A stretch of 13,148 bases of DNA from SZUA-378 sp036652815. GTDB lineage: Bacteria; Bacillota; Clostridia; Lachnospirales; Lachnospiraceae. This document shows, in pieces, positions 1-6,503 of the stretch (position 1 is its first letter; every line of letters begins with the position of its first letter). Where the stretch lies: NCBI GenBank assembly GCA_036652815.1, contig JAVVVE010000037.1:1-13148 (forward strand), given 5' to 3'. The translations under genes were made by a program, and so were the position numbers. The notes beneath the pieces were generated by a model. It saw nothing but the letters and a program-made list of their open reading frames with translations. It ran no database searches and was not told the DNA's origin.

Positions 1-44
1 TAAAATATCATTTTAGAAAAAACAAGAAAAGTGCCAACGATTAC

Positions 45-100
45 TTGACACAAACTAATATGAATTTTCTATTTCATTCCTTTCCTAAATCTGCTATGAT
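45..100 (+). promoter_or_regulatory. Candidate promoter(s) for the cytidylate-kinase-like gene
   Basis: Two arrangements are visible. A perfect -35 TTGACA (45-50) lies 17 bp before TCTATT (68-73), a 4-of-6 match to the -10 consensus. Separately, an extended -10, TGC TATGAT (92-100), has no good -35 17 bp upstream. Either could drive the gene that starts at 148. The sequence alone does not decide between them. No operator was recognised. Confidence 0.45.
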
Positions 101-147
101 AAAAGTAAGTAAAAACAAGAGCTTTTTCACAGAAGGGAGATGGCATT

Positions 148-750
148 ATGTATCGTGTTATTGCGATGGAACGACAATTTGCTAGTGGTGGTAATGAGAT
201 TGGCAGACGGTTAGCCAAACAACTGGGATATCAGATTTATGATCGCACCATTTTGATTGAAGCAGCTAAGAAACTAGAGATTCCGCTTAGATATATCGAA
301 AACCTGGAAGAGACCAGTCCTGGCAGTATTATCTTTAACTTATCCCAGACCTCTTTAGGTGGTTCGAAAAAATTGGATAAGGATATGCCTTTGGCAGACA
401 GATTGTTCTATGAAGAAAAACGTATCATCGAAGAAGCGGTGGAGAAGGGTAACTGTATCATCATCGGCAGATGTGCCGGTGCTATCCTGCAAGACCGTAG
501 CGACTGTCTCAGTGTATTCATTCACGCAGACAAAAGTTTTCGTCTGAAAAGAGCTGTCGAAGCAGAGCATATCGCACAAGCAGATGCTGAAAATATGTTG
601 AAGAAAGTAGATAAGCGCAGAAGCAGTTTCTACACCAGACATACCGGTCTGCCTTGGGGACAGCAGGATACCTTTGAGATTTGTCTCGACAGCGGTCGTT
701 TAGGGCTTGATACCTGCGTTGAACTTTTGGCACATACAGCGCACTTATAA
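148..750 (+). CDS. Cytidylate kinase-like family protein (AAA_26 type)
   Basis: A 200-residue cytosolic protein of the cytidylate kinase-like family (PF13189). The N-terminus reads VIAMERQFASGGNEIGRRLA, the family's glycine-rich nucleotide-binding loop, which lacks the classical GK[ST]. It is followed by LGYQIYDRTIL (about residues 26-36), matching the usual 'YD..li' segment. A central IIIGRCAGAIL segment (about 108-118) and the basic KKVDKRRSSFYTRHTG stretch (about 151-166) resemble the core strand and lid of nucleoside monophosphate kinases. ATP-dependent phosphorylation of a nucleotide is the family expectation, but the true substrate of these paralogues is not established, so I do not call it Cmk. 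The ATG at 148 is preceded by AGAAGGGAG at 131-139. It stands alone on the plus strand and converges on the hydrolase gene, sharing a hairpin at its 3' end. Confidence 0.85.
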   Translation: MYRVIAMERQFASGGNEIGRRLAKQLGYQIYDRTILIEAAKKLEIPLRYIENLEETSPGSIIFNLSQTSLGGSKKLDKDMPLADRLFYEEKRIIEEAVEKGNCIIIGRCAGAILQDRSDCLSVFIHADKSFRLKRAVEAEHIAQADAENMLKKVDKRRSSFYTRHTGLPWGQQDTFEICLDSGRLGLDTCVELLAHTAHL

Positions 751-764
751 TATGGATGATTTAT

Positions 765-807
765 GAAGCTATGAAAGGATGTCGATCTGACACATTTTCA
801 TAGCTTC
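765..807. terminator. Long inverted repeat between convergent genes
   Basis: A perfect 12-bp inverted repeat: 765-776 (gaagctatgaaa) pairs with 796-807 (tttcatagcttc). An inner 4-bp stem (780-783 with 789-792) closes on a 5-base loop. It begins 15 bp after the kinase-like gene's stop and covers the last codons and stop of the minus-strand hydrolase. The position suggests a shared bidirectional terminator for convergent genes. Neither side has a clean T run, so Rho-independent termination is only possible, not clear. Confidence 0.4.
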
Positions 808-1278
808 TAATGCGTTTTGATGAGTTTGCGGTGTCACTCCTGCACAACATTGAGCATCTACGCTTATCTTTTTTTCAGGGAAATAAGCTTTTAACAATAA
901 AGCATTGGATATGACGCAGATATCCGTACAGAGTCCCACAAGTTCTATCTCTTCAAACGCTTTAACCCTGTCCGGTAAATCAATACTCCCAAAGGTATTC
1001 TTCTCTATCACCTCTTCTGCATAAGGCAGCAACTGTTCCGTTAAATCCCATCCCTGCGTTGGTTTGATACAATGTTTGACCGGAAGTTTTTTTCCTTCAC
1101 AGGTATTCAGATAGTTAGCAGTATGGGTATCTTTGGTAAACAAAACTACTGTATTTTCCTGCCTGGCTGTCTGTACTTTTTCAATCACCTTAGGCAGAAT
1201 CGCAACCGCCTCTTTTGTTCCAAGACTTCCATCAATAAAATCATTCTGCATATCTATCACAATCAATACTTTTTTCAT
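769..1278 (-). CDS. Isochorismatase/nicotinamidase-family cysteine hydrolase
   Basis: A 169-residue cytosolic hydrolase of the isochorismatase superfamily. The catalytic triad of the family is visible: Asp9 in VIDMQNDF, Lys93 in IEKNTFGS and Cys121 in VGLCTDICV. Asp50 and His52 in TKDTH fit the metal-binding positions of nicotinamidases, and LPVKHCIKPTQGW resembles the substrate-site segment of that branch. Hydrolysis of nicotinamide to nicotinate is the most likely reaction, but other amides are possible. The start is the ATG at 1278, preceded by AGAGGAG. A longer frame reaching 1365 would add 29 residues overlapping the permease gene and lacks homology-like sequence. It lies 16 bp after the permease stop, so it is probably the last gene of the metal-transporter operon. 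Its 3' end is embedded in the 765-807 hairpin. Confidence 0.85.
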   Translation of the reverse strand: MKKVLIVIDMQNDFIDGSLGTKEAVAILPKVIEKVQTARQENTVVLFTKDTHTANYLNTCEGKKLPVKHCIKPTQGWDLTEQLLPYAEEVIEKNTFGSIDLPDRVKAFEEIELVGLCTDICVISNALLLKAYFPEKKISVDAQCCAGVTPQTHQNALEAMKMCQIDILS

Positions 1279-1294
1279 CCGTTCTCTCCTCTCT

Positions 1295-2134
1295 TTACCT
1301 TCCTGAGTTATGATTACCGGGATGAAAGAGCATCGAAGCAATCTGAAATAATGCAAATAATACAATATCTACCACGACAATGCTAGCTCCTGTCGGTGTG
1401 GCATACAGATAAGACATCATAATACCTATTAAAAAACTGACAATAGAGATTAGCACAGAAGATATCACAACGGACTTAAAAGTACGACACACACGCATGG
1501 AAGTAACTGCCGGAAATACGATCAAACTGGAGATTAATAAGGCGCCCATCATTCTCATACCCAATACAATAATAACTGCAGTAAGAGTTGCTAACAGCAT
1601 ATGATATACACTCGTATTGGTTCCGGTCGCTCTTGCAAAAGTCTCATCAAAAGTCACCGCAAATATTTTCTCATAGAAAATAAGATATAACACAAGAACC
1701 ACTACGGATACTACGATACTTAAAGTAACATCACTCCGGTTCATCGCTAAAATACTGCCAAACATGTAATTATAGATATCCATATTCATACCTGTTGTGA
1801 GCGAAATAACCATAACACCAATAGCCAGTGCACCTGTAGAAATCAGTGCAATCGCTGCGTCTCCCTGTATCTTGCTATGATTGCTTACTCGTAGCAGTAT
1901 AAAGGCTGCCACAATCACAACAGGAATCGCAACATTTAAAGGTGCTGCATTCATGGCTACCGCTACCGCCAATGCTCCAAAACCCACATGAGACAATCCA
2001 TCTCCTATCATGGAATATCTTTTTAATACAAGACTAACCCCCAAAAGTGAGGCACATACCGATACCAAGATACCCACAACCAATGCACGTACCATAAACG
2101 GATAAGAAAACATCTCCTTAATCAAATCAAACAT
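1295..2134 (-). CDS. Metal ABC transporter permease (ABC-3 / ZnuB family)
   Basis: A 279-residue integral membrane protein of the ABC-3 family that imports zinc or manganese. Repeated hydrophobic segments run through the sequence, beginning with ALVVGILVSVCASLLGVSLVL. The conserved block KRYSMIGDGLSHVGFGALAVA and the later GMRMMGALLISSLIVFPAVTS match the family's characteristic conserved segments. I chose the ATG at 2134 (MFDLIKEMF) because GGGAGGACAGAGGC precedes it. A frame reaching 2197 would add 21 residues and overlap the ATPase far more. The chosen start overlaps the ATPase stop by 8 bp, implying translational coupling. It would form the membrane channel with the ATPase and lipoprotein encoded upstream. 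Zinc is favoured over manganese only by context. Confidence 0.9.
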   Translation of the reverse strand: MFDLIKEMFSYPFMVRALVVGILVSVCASLLGVSLVLKRYSMIGDGLSHVGFGALAVAVAMNAAPLNVAIPVVIVAAFILLRVSNHSKIQGDAAIALISTGALAIGVMVISLTTGMNMDIYNYMFGSILAMNRSDVTLSIVVSVVVLVLYLIFYEKIFAVTFDETFARATGTNTSVYHMLLATLTAVIIVLGMRMMGALLISSLIVFPAVTSMRVCRTFKSVVISSVLISIVSFLIGIMMSYLYATPTGASIVVVDIVLFALFQIASMLFHPGNHNSGR

Positions 2135-2837
2135 GCCTCTGTCCTCCCAGAAAATTCTTGCCCAAAGTACTGGTTTGATATTCTTCCACTGTTCCATAAA
2201 AATAACTGTGATGCGACAGATGCAGCACGTTCTTAGCTTGTTCTATGGCATCCCTAATAGCATGGGATACCATAACAATCGTTATGTCATATTTTTGATT
2301 CAATTCTTCCAGTAGTGTGTAGAATTCTGCCGTTGCCAGCGGATCTAATCCTGTAGTCGGTTCATCCAGTAGCAAGATACTGCGTGTCGCACATAAAGAA
2401 CGTGCCAGCAATACCCTCTGTTGTTGTCCACCTGATAGATTGCGATAACATTGTTTCTTTAAATCCGTTATCTTAAGTAATTCCATATTATGCTGCACCA
2501 AAGCTTTATCCGCTTTGCTATATCCCGGTTTTAAACCTCTGTGGTTAAGACATCCTGACTGTACCACTTCATAGACCGATGCCGGAAAATCTCTCTGTGC
2601 CAATGTTTGCTGCGGTACATATCCTATCTCCTCTGTCTTGAAATGCTCTCCATAAAGGATTTCTCCCGCGGAAGGTTTCTTAAGTCCCAGCAATCCTTTC
2701 ATCAAGGTAGTCTTACCGGTACCATTTTCACCTATAATGCACAGATAATCGCCTTGTTCTATGACAAAAGACAAATCTTTCACCACTGTTTGATTTTCAT
2801 AAGAAAAAGATACTTCTTTACAAGTAATGATTGCCAT
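2127..2837 (-). CDS. Metal ABC transporter ATP-binding protein (ZnuC-like)
   Basis: A 236-residue ABC ATPase on the cytoplasmic face of the metal importer. Walker A is GENGTGKT (36-43). The signature is LSGGQQQRVLLARSL, Walker B is ILLLDEPTTGLD, and the switch histidine is in MVSHAI. YVPQQ supplies the Q-loop glutamine. Length and motif order are normal for the family. The ATG at 2837 lies 1 bp past the stop of the upstream lipoprotein gene. Its AAAGGAG sits inside that gene's last codons, so the two are probably translationally coupled. The gene order lipoprotein-ATPase-permease supports assignment to a ZnuABC/AdcABC-type transporter. Confidence 0.92.
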   Translation of the reverse strand: MAIITCKEVSFSYENQTVVKDLSFVIEQGDYLCIIGENGTGKTTLMKGLLGLKKPSAGEILYGEHFKTEEIGYVPQQTLAQRDFPASVYEVVQSGCLNHRGLKPGYSKADKALVQHNMELLKITDLKKQCYRNLSGGQQQRVLLARSLCATRSILLLDEPTTGLDPLATAEFYTLLEELNQKYDITIVMVSHAIRDAIEQAKNVLHLSHHSYFYGTVEEYQTSTLGKNFLGGQRHV

Positions 2838-2838
2838 C

Positions 2839-3822
2839 TTAGTATAACGCTCCTTTCAATACTTCCAGATTCTGTTGCATCAAGCTAAGATAAGTAACCC
2901 CTGCCTCTGCTTCCTTTGCTGAGATATTATGACATGAGTGTAACATGGCAGTCTGGGTTCCGGTGCTTTCCGCTATCGCATCTGCTATCGTATGATTGGA
3001 TAATTCCAGATATAAAACCAAAGGAATCTTATCTTCTTTAACCTTATCTGTTAGAAAAGCAATCGTTGCTGCACTTGGTTCCGTCTCTGAACTACAACCC
3101 GGAAATGCCGCATAATAGGATAGTCCATAGGCATCCACCAGATAACGAAATGGAAATCTATCTCCAAAAACAAGTTCTTTTCTGACTGCCTGATTGACCA
3201 CTTCTTGATACTTATGATCCAGTTCCGACAATTCCTTAAGATAAATTATCTTTTGCTGTTCATATGCTGTCCGATGTTCGGTATCTATACTACACAATTT
3301 TTCTGCTATCTTCTCTGTAATTAATTGGGCATTACGAGGAGATGTCCACACATGTTCATCATACTCCGGCAGTGGGGTGGCCATTTCCTGTTTTTCCGTC
3401 TCCATCCCCTCAACAGCTTCCTCTTCTACAGTCTCAACGCAATCCATAAGCGTCAAGGTGGTAAGTGCTGCATCTTTATCTAAGGAATCCAAAATAGACT
3501 CTACCCAGGTATCTGATTCCCCACCAACATAAATAAAGAGATCACTCTCATTGATCTTAATAATATCCTGTGGTGTTGGTTCATAAGAATGGCTCTCCAT
3601 CCCCGGAGATAAAAGCATCGTTACGTCTACATACTCTCCGCCTACCGCTTTGGCAAAATCATAAGGTGGAAATACCGTGGTAACAATAGATAATCGTTTT
3701 GTTTTTTCTTTCTCTGTTGTCTGTTTTGGCTCTGCCCCACAAGCGGACAAAATTGCTATCATGAAACACAAGCTCATTCCCAAGATTATTTTTCTATGAT
3801 TTTGTTTTTTTTGATCCATCAC
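2839..3822 (-). CDS. Metal-binding lipoprotein of a zinc/manganese ABC importer (ZnuA-like)
   Basis: A 327-residue cluster A-I solute-binding protein anchored outside the membrane. Lys/Arg-rich residues 5-11 and a hydrophobic stretch lead to the lipobox LSAC, giving lipidated Cys28. Likely metal ligands are His78 in SPGMESHSYEP and His157 in YDEHVWTSP. The place where the family usually has HDAF reads GDRF (220-223), so the third histidine is absent. A strongly acidic segment (about 130-156) stands where many zinc binders have a His-rich loop. The C-terminal half contains FPGCSSETEP and HSCHN. The start is GTG at 3822 or ATG at 3819. AAGGTGATG upstream is better spaced for GTG. This is the first gene of the transporter operon, with a promoter at 3875-3903. 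Zinc or manganese is inferred from the family, not proven. Confidence 0.88.
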   Translation of the reverse strand: MMDQKKQNHRKIILGMSLCFMIAILSACGAEPKQTTEKEKTKRLSIVTTVFPPYDFAKAVGGEYVDVTMLLSPGMESHSYEPTPQDIIKINESDLFIYVGGESDTWVESILDSLDKDAALTTLTLMDCVETVEEEAVEGMETEKQEMATPLPEYDEHVWTSPRNAQLITEKIAEKLCSIDTEHRTAYEQQKIIYLKELSELDHKYQEVVNQAVRKELVFGDRFPFRYLVDAYGLSYYAAFPGCSSETEPSAATIAFLTDKVKEDKIPLVLYLELSNHTIADAIAESTGTQTAMLHSCHNISAKEAEAGVTYLSLMQQNLEVLKGALY

Positions 3823-3874
3823 TGAATACCCATCACCTTTTTATATGTGTTATTATCTTTCCTTGTCCCATGGT

Positions 3875-3903
3875 ATTATAAGTCATTTTGTGCATTGTGT
3901 AAA
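3875..3903 (-). promoter_or_regulatory. Promoter of the metal-transporter operon
   Basis: On the minus strand, TTTACA (3898-3903) is separated by exactly 17 bp from TATAAT (3875-3880). This is 11 of 12 consensus bases with ideal spacing, about 50-55 bp before the lipoprotein start. No palindrome matching a Zur, MntR or AdcR box that I know could be identified around it, so metal control is expected but not shown. Confidence 0.75.
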
Positions 3904-3904
3904 G

Positions 3905-3939
3905 AACAGCCACGTCTATCACTCTTAGACGTGGCTGTT
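3905..3939 (-). terminator. Rho-independent-type terminator after rubrerythrin
   Basis: A perfect 13-bp GC-containing stem (3905-3917 with 3927-3939) has a 9-base loop. On the minus strand it is followed by CTTTACAC, a short T-rich tract. It lies 48 bp past the rubrerythrin stop. The other strand has GTTTTATGG after the stem, so it could also act on plus-strand transcription. Confidence 0.75.
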
Positions 3940-3987
3940 TTATGGTATTTTAACAAAATCTTCCCATTACAACTGCAATGATATCAC

Positions 3988-4527
3988 TTAATAATTCTCT
4001 GCTTTGATTTGGAAATAAGCCTGTGGATGTGCACATACAGGGCAGATATCCGGTGCTTTGGTGCCAACACAGATATGTCCGCAATTGCTGCACTGCCAGA
4101 TTTGCTCTCCATCTTTAGAGAATACTGCATCTCCTTCAAGGTTAGCTAATAATTGTCTATATCTTTCCTCATGCTCTTTTTCAATCTTAGCTACCCCTTC
4201 AAATAAGGTTGCAATCGCTGTGAATCCTTCTTCTCTTGCGTCTTTTGCAAAAGTAGCATACATATCTGTCCACTCATAGTTCTCACCATCAGCTGCTGCT
4301 TTTAGGTTTTCGGCTGTTGATCCAATTCCGTTCTCTAATAATTTAAACCATAATTTTGCATGTTCTTTTTCATTGTTGGCCGTTTCTTCAAAGATATTAC
4401 CGATCTGTACATAGCCATCTTTTTTTGCTTTTGATGCAAAATAAGTATATTTATTCCTTGCTTGTGATTCTCCTGCAAATGCTGCCTGAAGATTTGCCTC
4501 TGTTTTACTTCCTTTTAATTCTGCCAT
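3988..4527 (-). CDS. Rubrerythrin
   Basis: A 179-residue rubrerythrin, a cytosolic diiron protein that reduces hydrogen peroxide in anaerobes using electrons from rubredoxin or NAD(P)H-linked partners. The N-terminal ferritin-like four-helix domain has the expected ligands: Glu20 in AGESQARNKY, Glu53 and His56 in NNEKEH, Glu99/Glu100 in DAREEGF, and Glu116 and His119 in KIEKEHEERY. The C-terminal rubredoxin-like domain holds one iron through Cys146-x2-Cys149 and Cys162-x2-Cys165 (CSNCGH and CPVCAHP). Length is normal and both domains are complete. The ATG at 4527 is preceded by AGGAGG at ideal spacing. It has its own promoter and terminator, so it is monocistronic. Peroxide-responsive control is likely for such genes, but I could not identify a PerR box. 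Confidence 0.96.
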   Translation of the reverse strand: MAELKGSKTEANLQAAFAGESQARNKYTYFASKAKKDGYVQIGNIFEETANNEKEHAKLWFKLLENGIGSTAENLKAAADGENYEWTDMYATFAKDAREEGFTAIATLFEGVAKIEKEHEERYRQLLANLEGDAVFSKDGEQIWQCSNCGHICVGTKAPDICPVCAHPQAYFQIKAENY

Positions 4528-4587
4528 ATTTCTATCCTCCTGTTATGTTTGAATCGGCACAAAATCTGCCACCACCATGATGCTTCT

Positions 4588-4616
4588 ATTCTATCACAAA
4601 TAATCATTTCTGACAA
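4588..4616 (-). promoter_or_regulatory. Promoter of rubrerythrin
   Basis: On the minus strand, TTGTCA (4611-4616) is followed after 17 bp by TAGAAT (4588-4593), preceded by TGA, which forms an extended -10. The -35 begins only 6 bp beyond the stop of the upstream membrane-protein gene. The predicted leader is about 55 nt. Confidence 0.7.
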
Positions 4617-4622
4617 AGAATT

Positions 4623-5516
4623 TTATTTGTGATGACGCTCTTTGCGGCGTAGTTCTATTTCTTCTTTTAATTCATTGAGCATCTCATTATATTTTGCAGA
4701 ACGCATAGATGGGTTTCCCAAGATAAGGTTACGTCTGTTAAAATCTTTTGCTACTTTAAGTTGTCTCTTATTTTCTGCCTGTATACTGAATCTTGTTCGT
4801 ATTTCCGCTATCTCATCGCGAATACTCTCTGCATAACCGGTTGGTTTCTCTTGGATGATATCTTTCAGTCTGGATAGCTTTTGGTCGATGCCTTCGGCAA
4901 TCTCCTCTTTGGTGTCATCTATCACTGCCGCTATCACATCCAGACGTTTTTGCATCCTCTCAAGCTCTTGTTTTGCCTTATCCATGTGTACCAGAATATC
5001 TCGAAGATCCAAAGCAGTTCTGAACGCAACAGAGAAATCTGCAACAATAAGAACTGTTAATATAAATACTACGATTGTTAAAACAGTCTGTGGAATCAGT
5101 AATACCATGTGCGCAATCGGTTCATGAATCACATGCGTCATAAGAATCGTTAAAAATCCCCATGCAAGAGAAGAGCCTGCACAGATATATCCTTTATAAT
5201 TTAACGGCTGAACGGAATAATCCCAATAACGTACTTTAAATAAGGTCTCCATCAGTACTCCCGTTACATACTCCAGCACTGTTGCTCCAATTACACCGGC
5301 GATATAGGTTAAGAGCAGATTGTCTTGAAATGGCATGGAAACGATGAGCATCACAAGAGCACCACTCCCGTAAAGCGGTAAAAAAGGTCCTCTCATAAAG
5401 CCCCTGTTCACTAATTTATGACTGCAGCAAGATACATAAGCTGATTCAATGCACCAACCAAGAAAACAATAAATATAAAAAAACATGATCCATTCTATCA
5501 TACTATATTCATACAT
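4623..5516 (-). CDS. PF06541-type membrane protein (putative ABC transporter permease) with C-terminal coiled coil
   Basis: A 297-residue protein with an N-terminal membrane half and a cytosolic tail. The opening FYIYCFLGWCIESAYVS, followed by NRGFMRGPFLPLYGSGAL and GATVLEYVTGVLMETLFKVRYWDYS, is the hallmark of PF06541, often labelled 'putative ABC transporter permease'. About four or five hydrophobic segments end near residue 165. The rest is charged and helical with long Glu/Lys/Arg runs, likely coiled coil. Its function is unknown and no ATPase partner is adjacent. The start is the ATG at 5516, with AAGGGA about 11 bases upstream. The ATG at 5501 is possible but has no ribosome binding site. 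It follows the GTPase-fusion gene by 39 bp, in a gap containing a palindrome, and is probably the last gene of the long minus-strand run. Confidence 0.8.
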   Translation of the reverse strand: MYEYSMIEWIMFFYIYCFLGWCIESAYVSCCSHKLVNRGFMRGPFLPLYGSGALVMLIVSMPFQDNLLLTYIAGVIGATVLEYVTGVLMETLFKVRYWDYSVQPLNYKGYICAGSSLAWGFLTILMTHVIHEPIAHMVLLIPQTVLTIVVFILTVLIVADFSVAFRTALDLRDILVHMDKAKQELERMQKRLDVIAAVIDDTKEEIAEGIDQKLSRLKDIIQEKPTGYAESIRDEIAEIRTRFSIQAENKRQLKVAKDFNRRNLILGNPSMRSAKYNEMLNELKEEIELRRKERHHK

Positions 5517-5542
5517 CTCGTATTTTTTCCCTTCTTGATTCC

Positions 5543-5562
5543 TATATAAAGATCTTTATATA
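5543..5562. repeat. Perfect 20-bp palindrome
   Basis: The 20 bases from 5543 to 5562 equal their own reverse complement, centred on AGATCT and flanked by TATATAA/TTATATA. It covers the stop codon of the GTPase-fusion gene (5556-5558). It could be a weak AT-rich RNA hairpin or a binding site for a dimeric protein. Only the symmetry is certain. Confidence 0.5.
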
Positions 5563-6485
5563 AAACTAATCACTTCTTCTTGCGGAGCCTTCGTCGGTTC
5601 GACACTGATAGCATGAAGTACTGGTCCCTCTCCATTATAATCAGCAAAGTATTCCTGTCTCACCTCAGCCACTACCATAACCCATTGCTTAGGTTTCAAT
5701 GCTTCTGAGCCTTCATACCTGCAGGCAAATCCCAAAAATGCCATGTCATCTGCACAGCAAGTCATCGCCATCCTCCCCGGCACAAAATATCCGCTCGGAA
5801 ACTCATCCGGTTTCAACACCATACCCACAAACTGTACTTTTTTCCCAATATATCGATCGATGTGATCCAGTGCATCCAAATACCAGATTCCATATCCCGG
5901 ATTCTTTAAAACAATGACATCTGCATGCAAATCATATGGCAGCTCTTCTTCCATTAATTCATTCATCTCGCCACCGGCATCTTCAAACACGATCTCAGCC
6001 TGTTGATTAATCGCTTTCACATTTCGCTTGTAATTGCTTAAATCCGCTATCCCATCACAGCGATTAAATATAATAAGTTCTGAGTTGCGCAGCATCTCTG
6101 CCAGCAAAGACTTCATATTAGTAAAATACATGGAAAAAGTAGATGCATCAATCGTTGTAATCTGCTGCTCTATCTCCCAATGTTTGGGTAACGTCATCAA
6201 CTTGTAATTCCACATTCCATTATATTCTATGATAATACGTTCCGGTTTGTATTTCTTTTCCAAAGAAGTAAGATGCTCTAGGTTGAACTCGGACTCCTTC
6301 GTAATGAGTTCCATGACCGTATGTGTTTGTTTTAATAATGCTGCATCATATTCCGACTCTCCTTCTTCGCACAATAACAACAAAGTAATCCCTTTCGTCT
6401 CAAAATAGGGTTGTGACAATGTGTATAAGATGAAGTCTGTTTTGCCACTTTCTAAGAATCCATTAATCATATATACCGGTTTCAT
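5556..6485 (-). CDS. CobW-like GTPase fused to a TIGR03943/YcgQ-type C-terminal domain
   Basis: A 309-residue two-part protein. Residues 1 to about 190 are a CobW/COG0523-like P-loop domain: Walker A GFLESGKT (9-16), an IIIEYNGMW segment (84-92) equivalent to the family's IEtSG, and the guanine-specificity motif NRCD (141-144). The CxCC metal motif normally found between Walker A and IExSG is missing. Residues from about 205 onward, DRYIGKKVQFVGMVL...FPSGYFVPGRMAMTCCADD, match the conserved C-terminal domain of TIGR03943/YcgQ proteins, with its CC pair at 243-244. Members of that group are usually paired with a membrane permease, but none is adjacent here. The start is ATG 6485 with GGTGGAGG upstream. 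It follows the His-rich CobW gene by 18 bp, so it is co-transcribed. A role in metal handling is inferred from the domains and neighbour. The partner and metal are unknown. Confidence 0.8.
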   Translation of the reverse strand: MKPVYMINGFLESGKTDFILYTLSQPYFETKGITLLLLCEEGESEYDAALLKQTHTVMELITKESEFNLEHLTSLEKKYKPERIIIEYNGMWNYKLMTLPKHWEIEQQITTIDASTFSMYFTNMKSLLAEMLRNSELIIFNRCDGIADLSNYKRNVKAINQQAEIVFEDAGGEMNELMEEELPYDLHADVIVLKNPGYGIWYLDALDHIDRYIGKKVQFVGMVLKPDEFPSGYFVPGRMAMTCCADDMAFLGFACRYEGSEALKPKQWVMVVAEVRQEYFADYNGEGPVLHAISVEPTKAPQEEVISFI

Positions 6486-6503
6486 CTGTATCTGCCTCCA
6501 CCT

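Noticed and set aside
3823..3904. Zur, MntR or AdcR operator before the metal-transporter operon
   Set aside because: I looked for the known palindromes and found none convincing; CCATGG near the -10 is too short to count.
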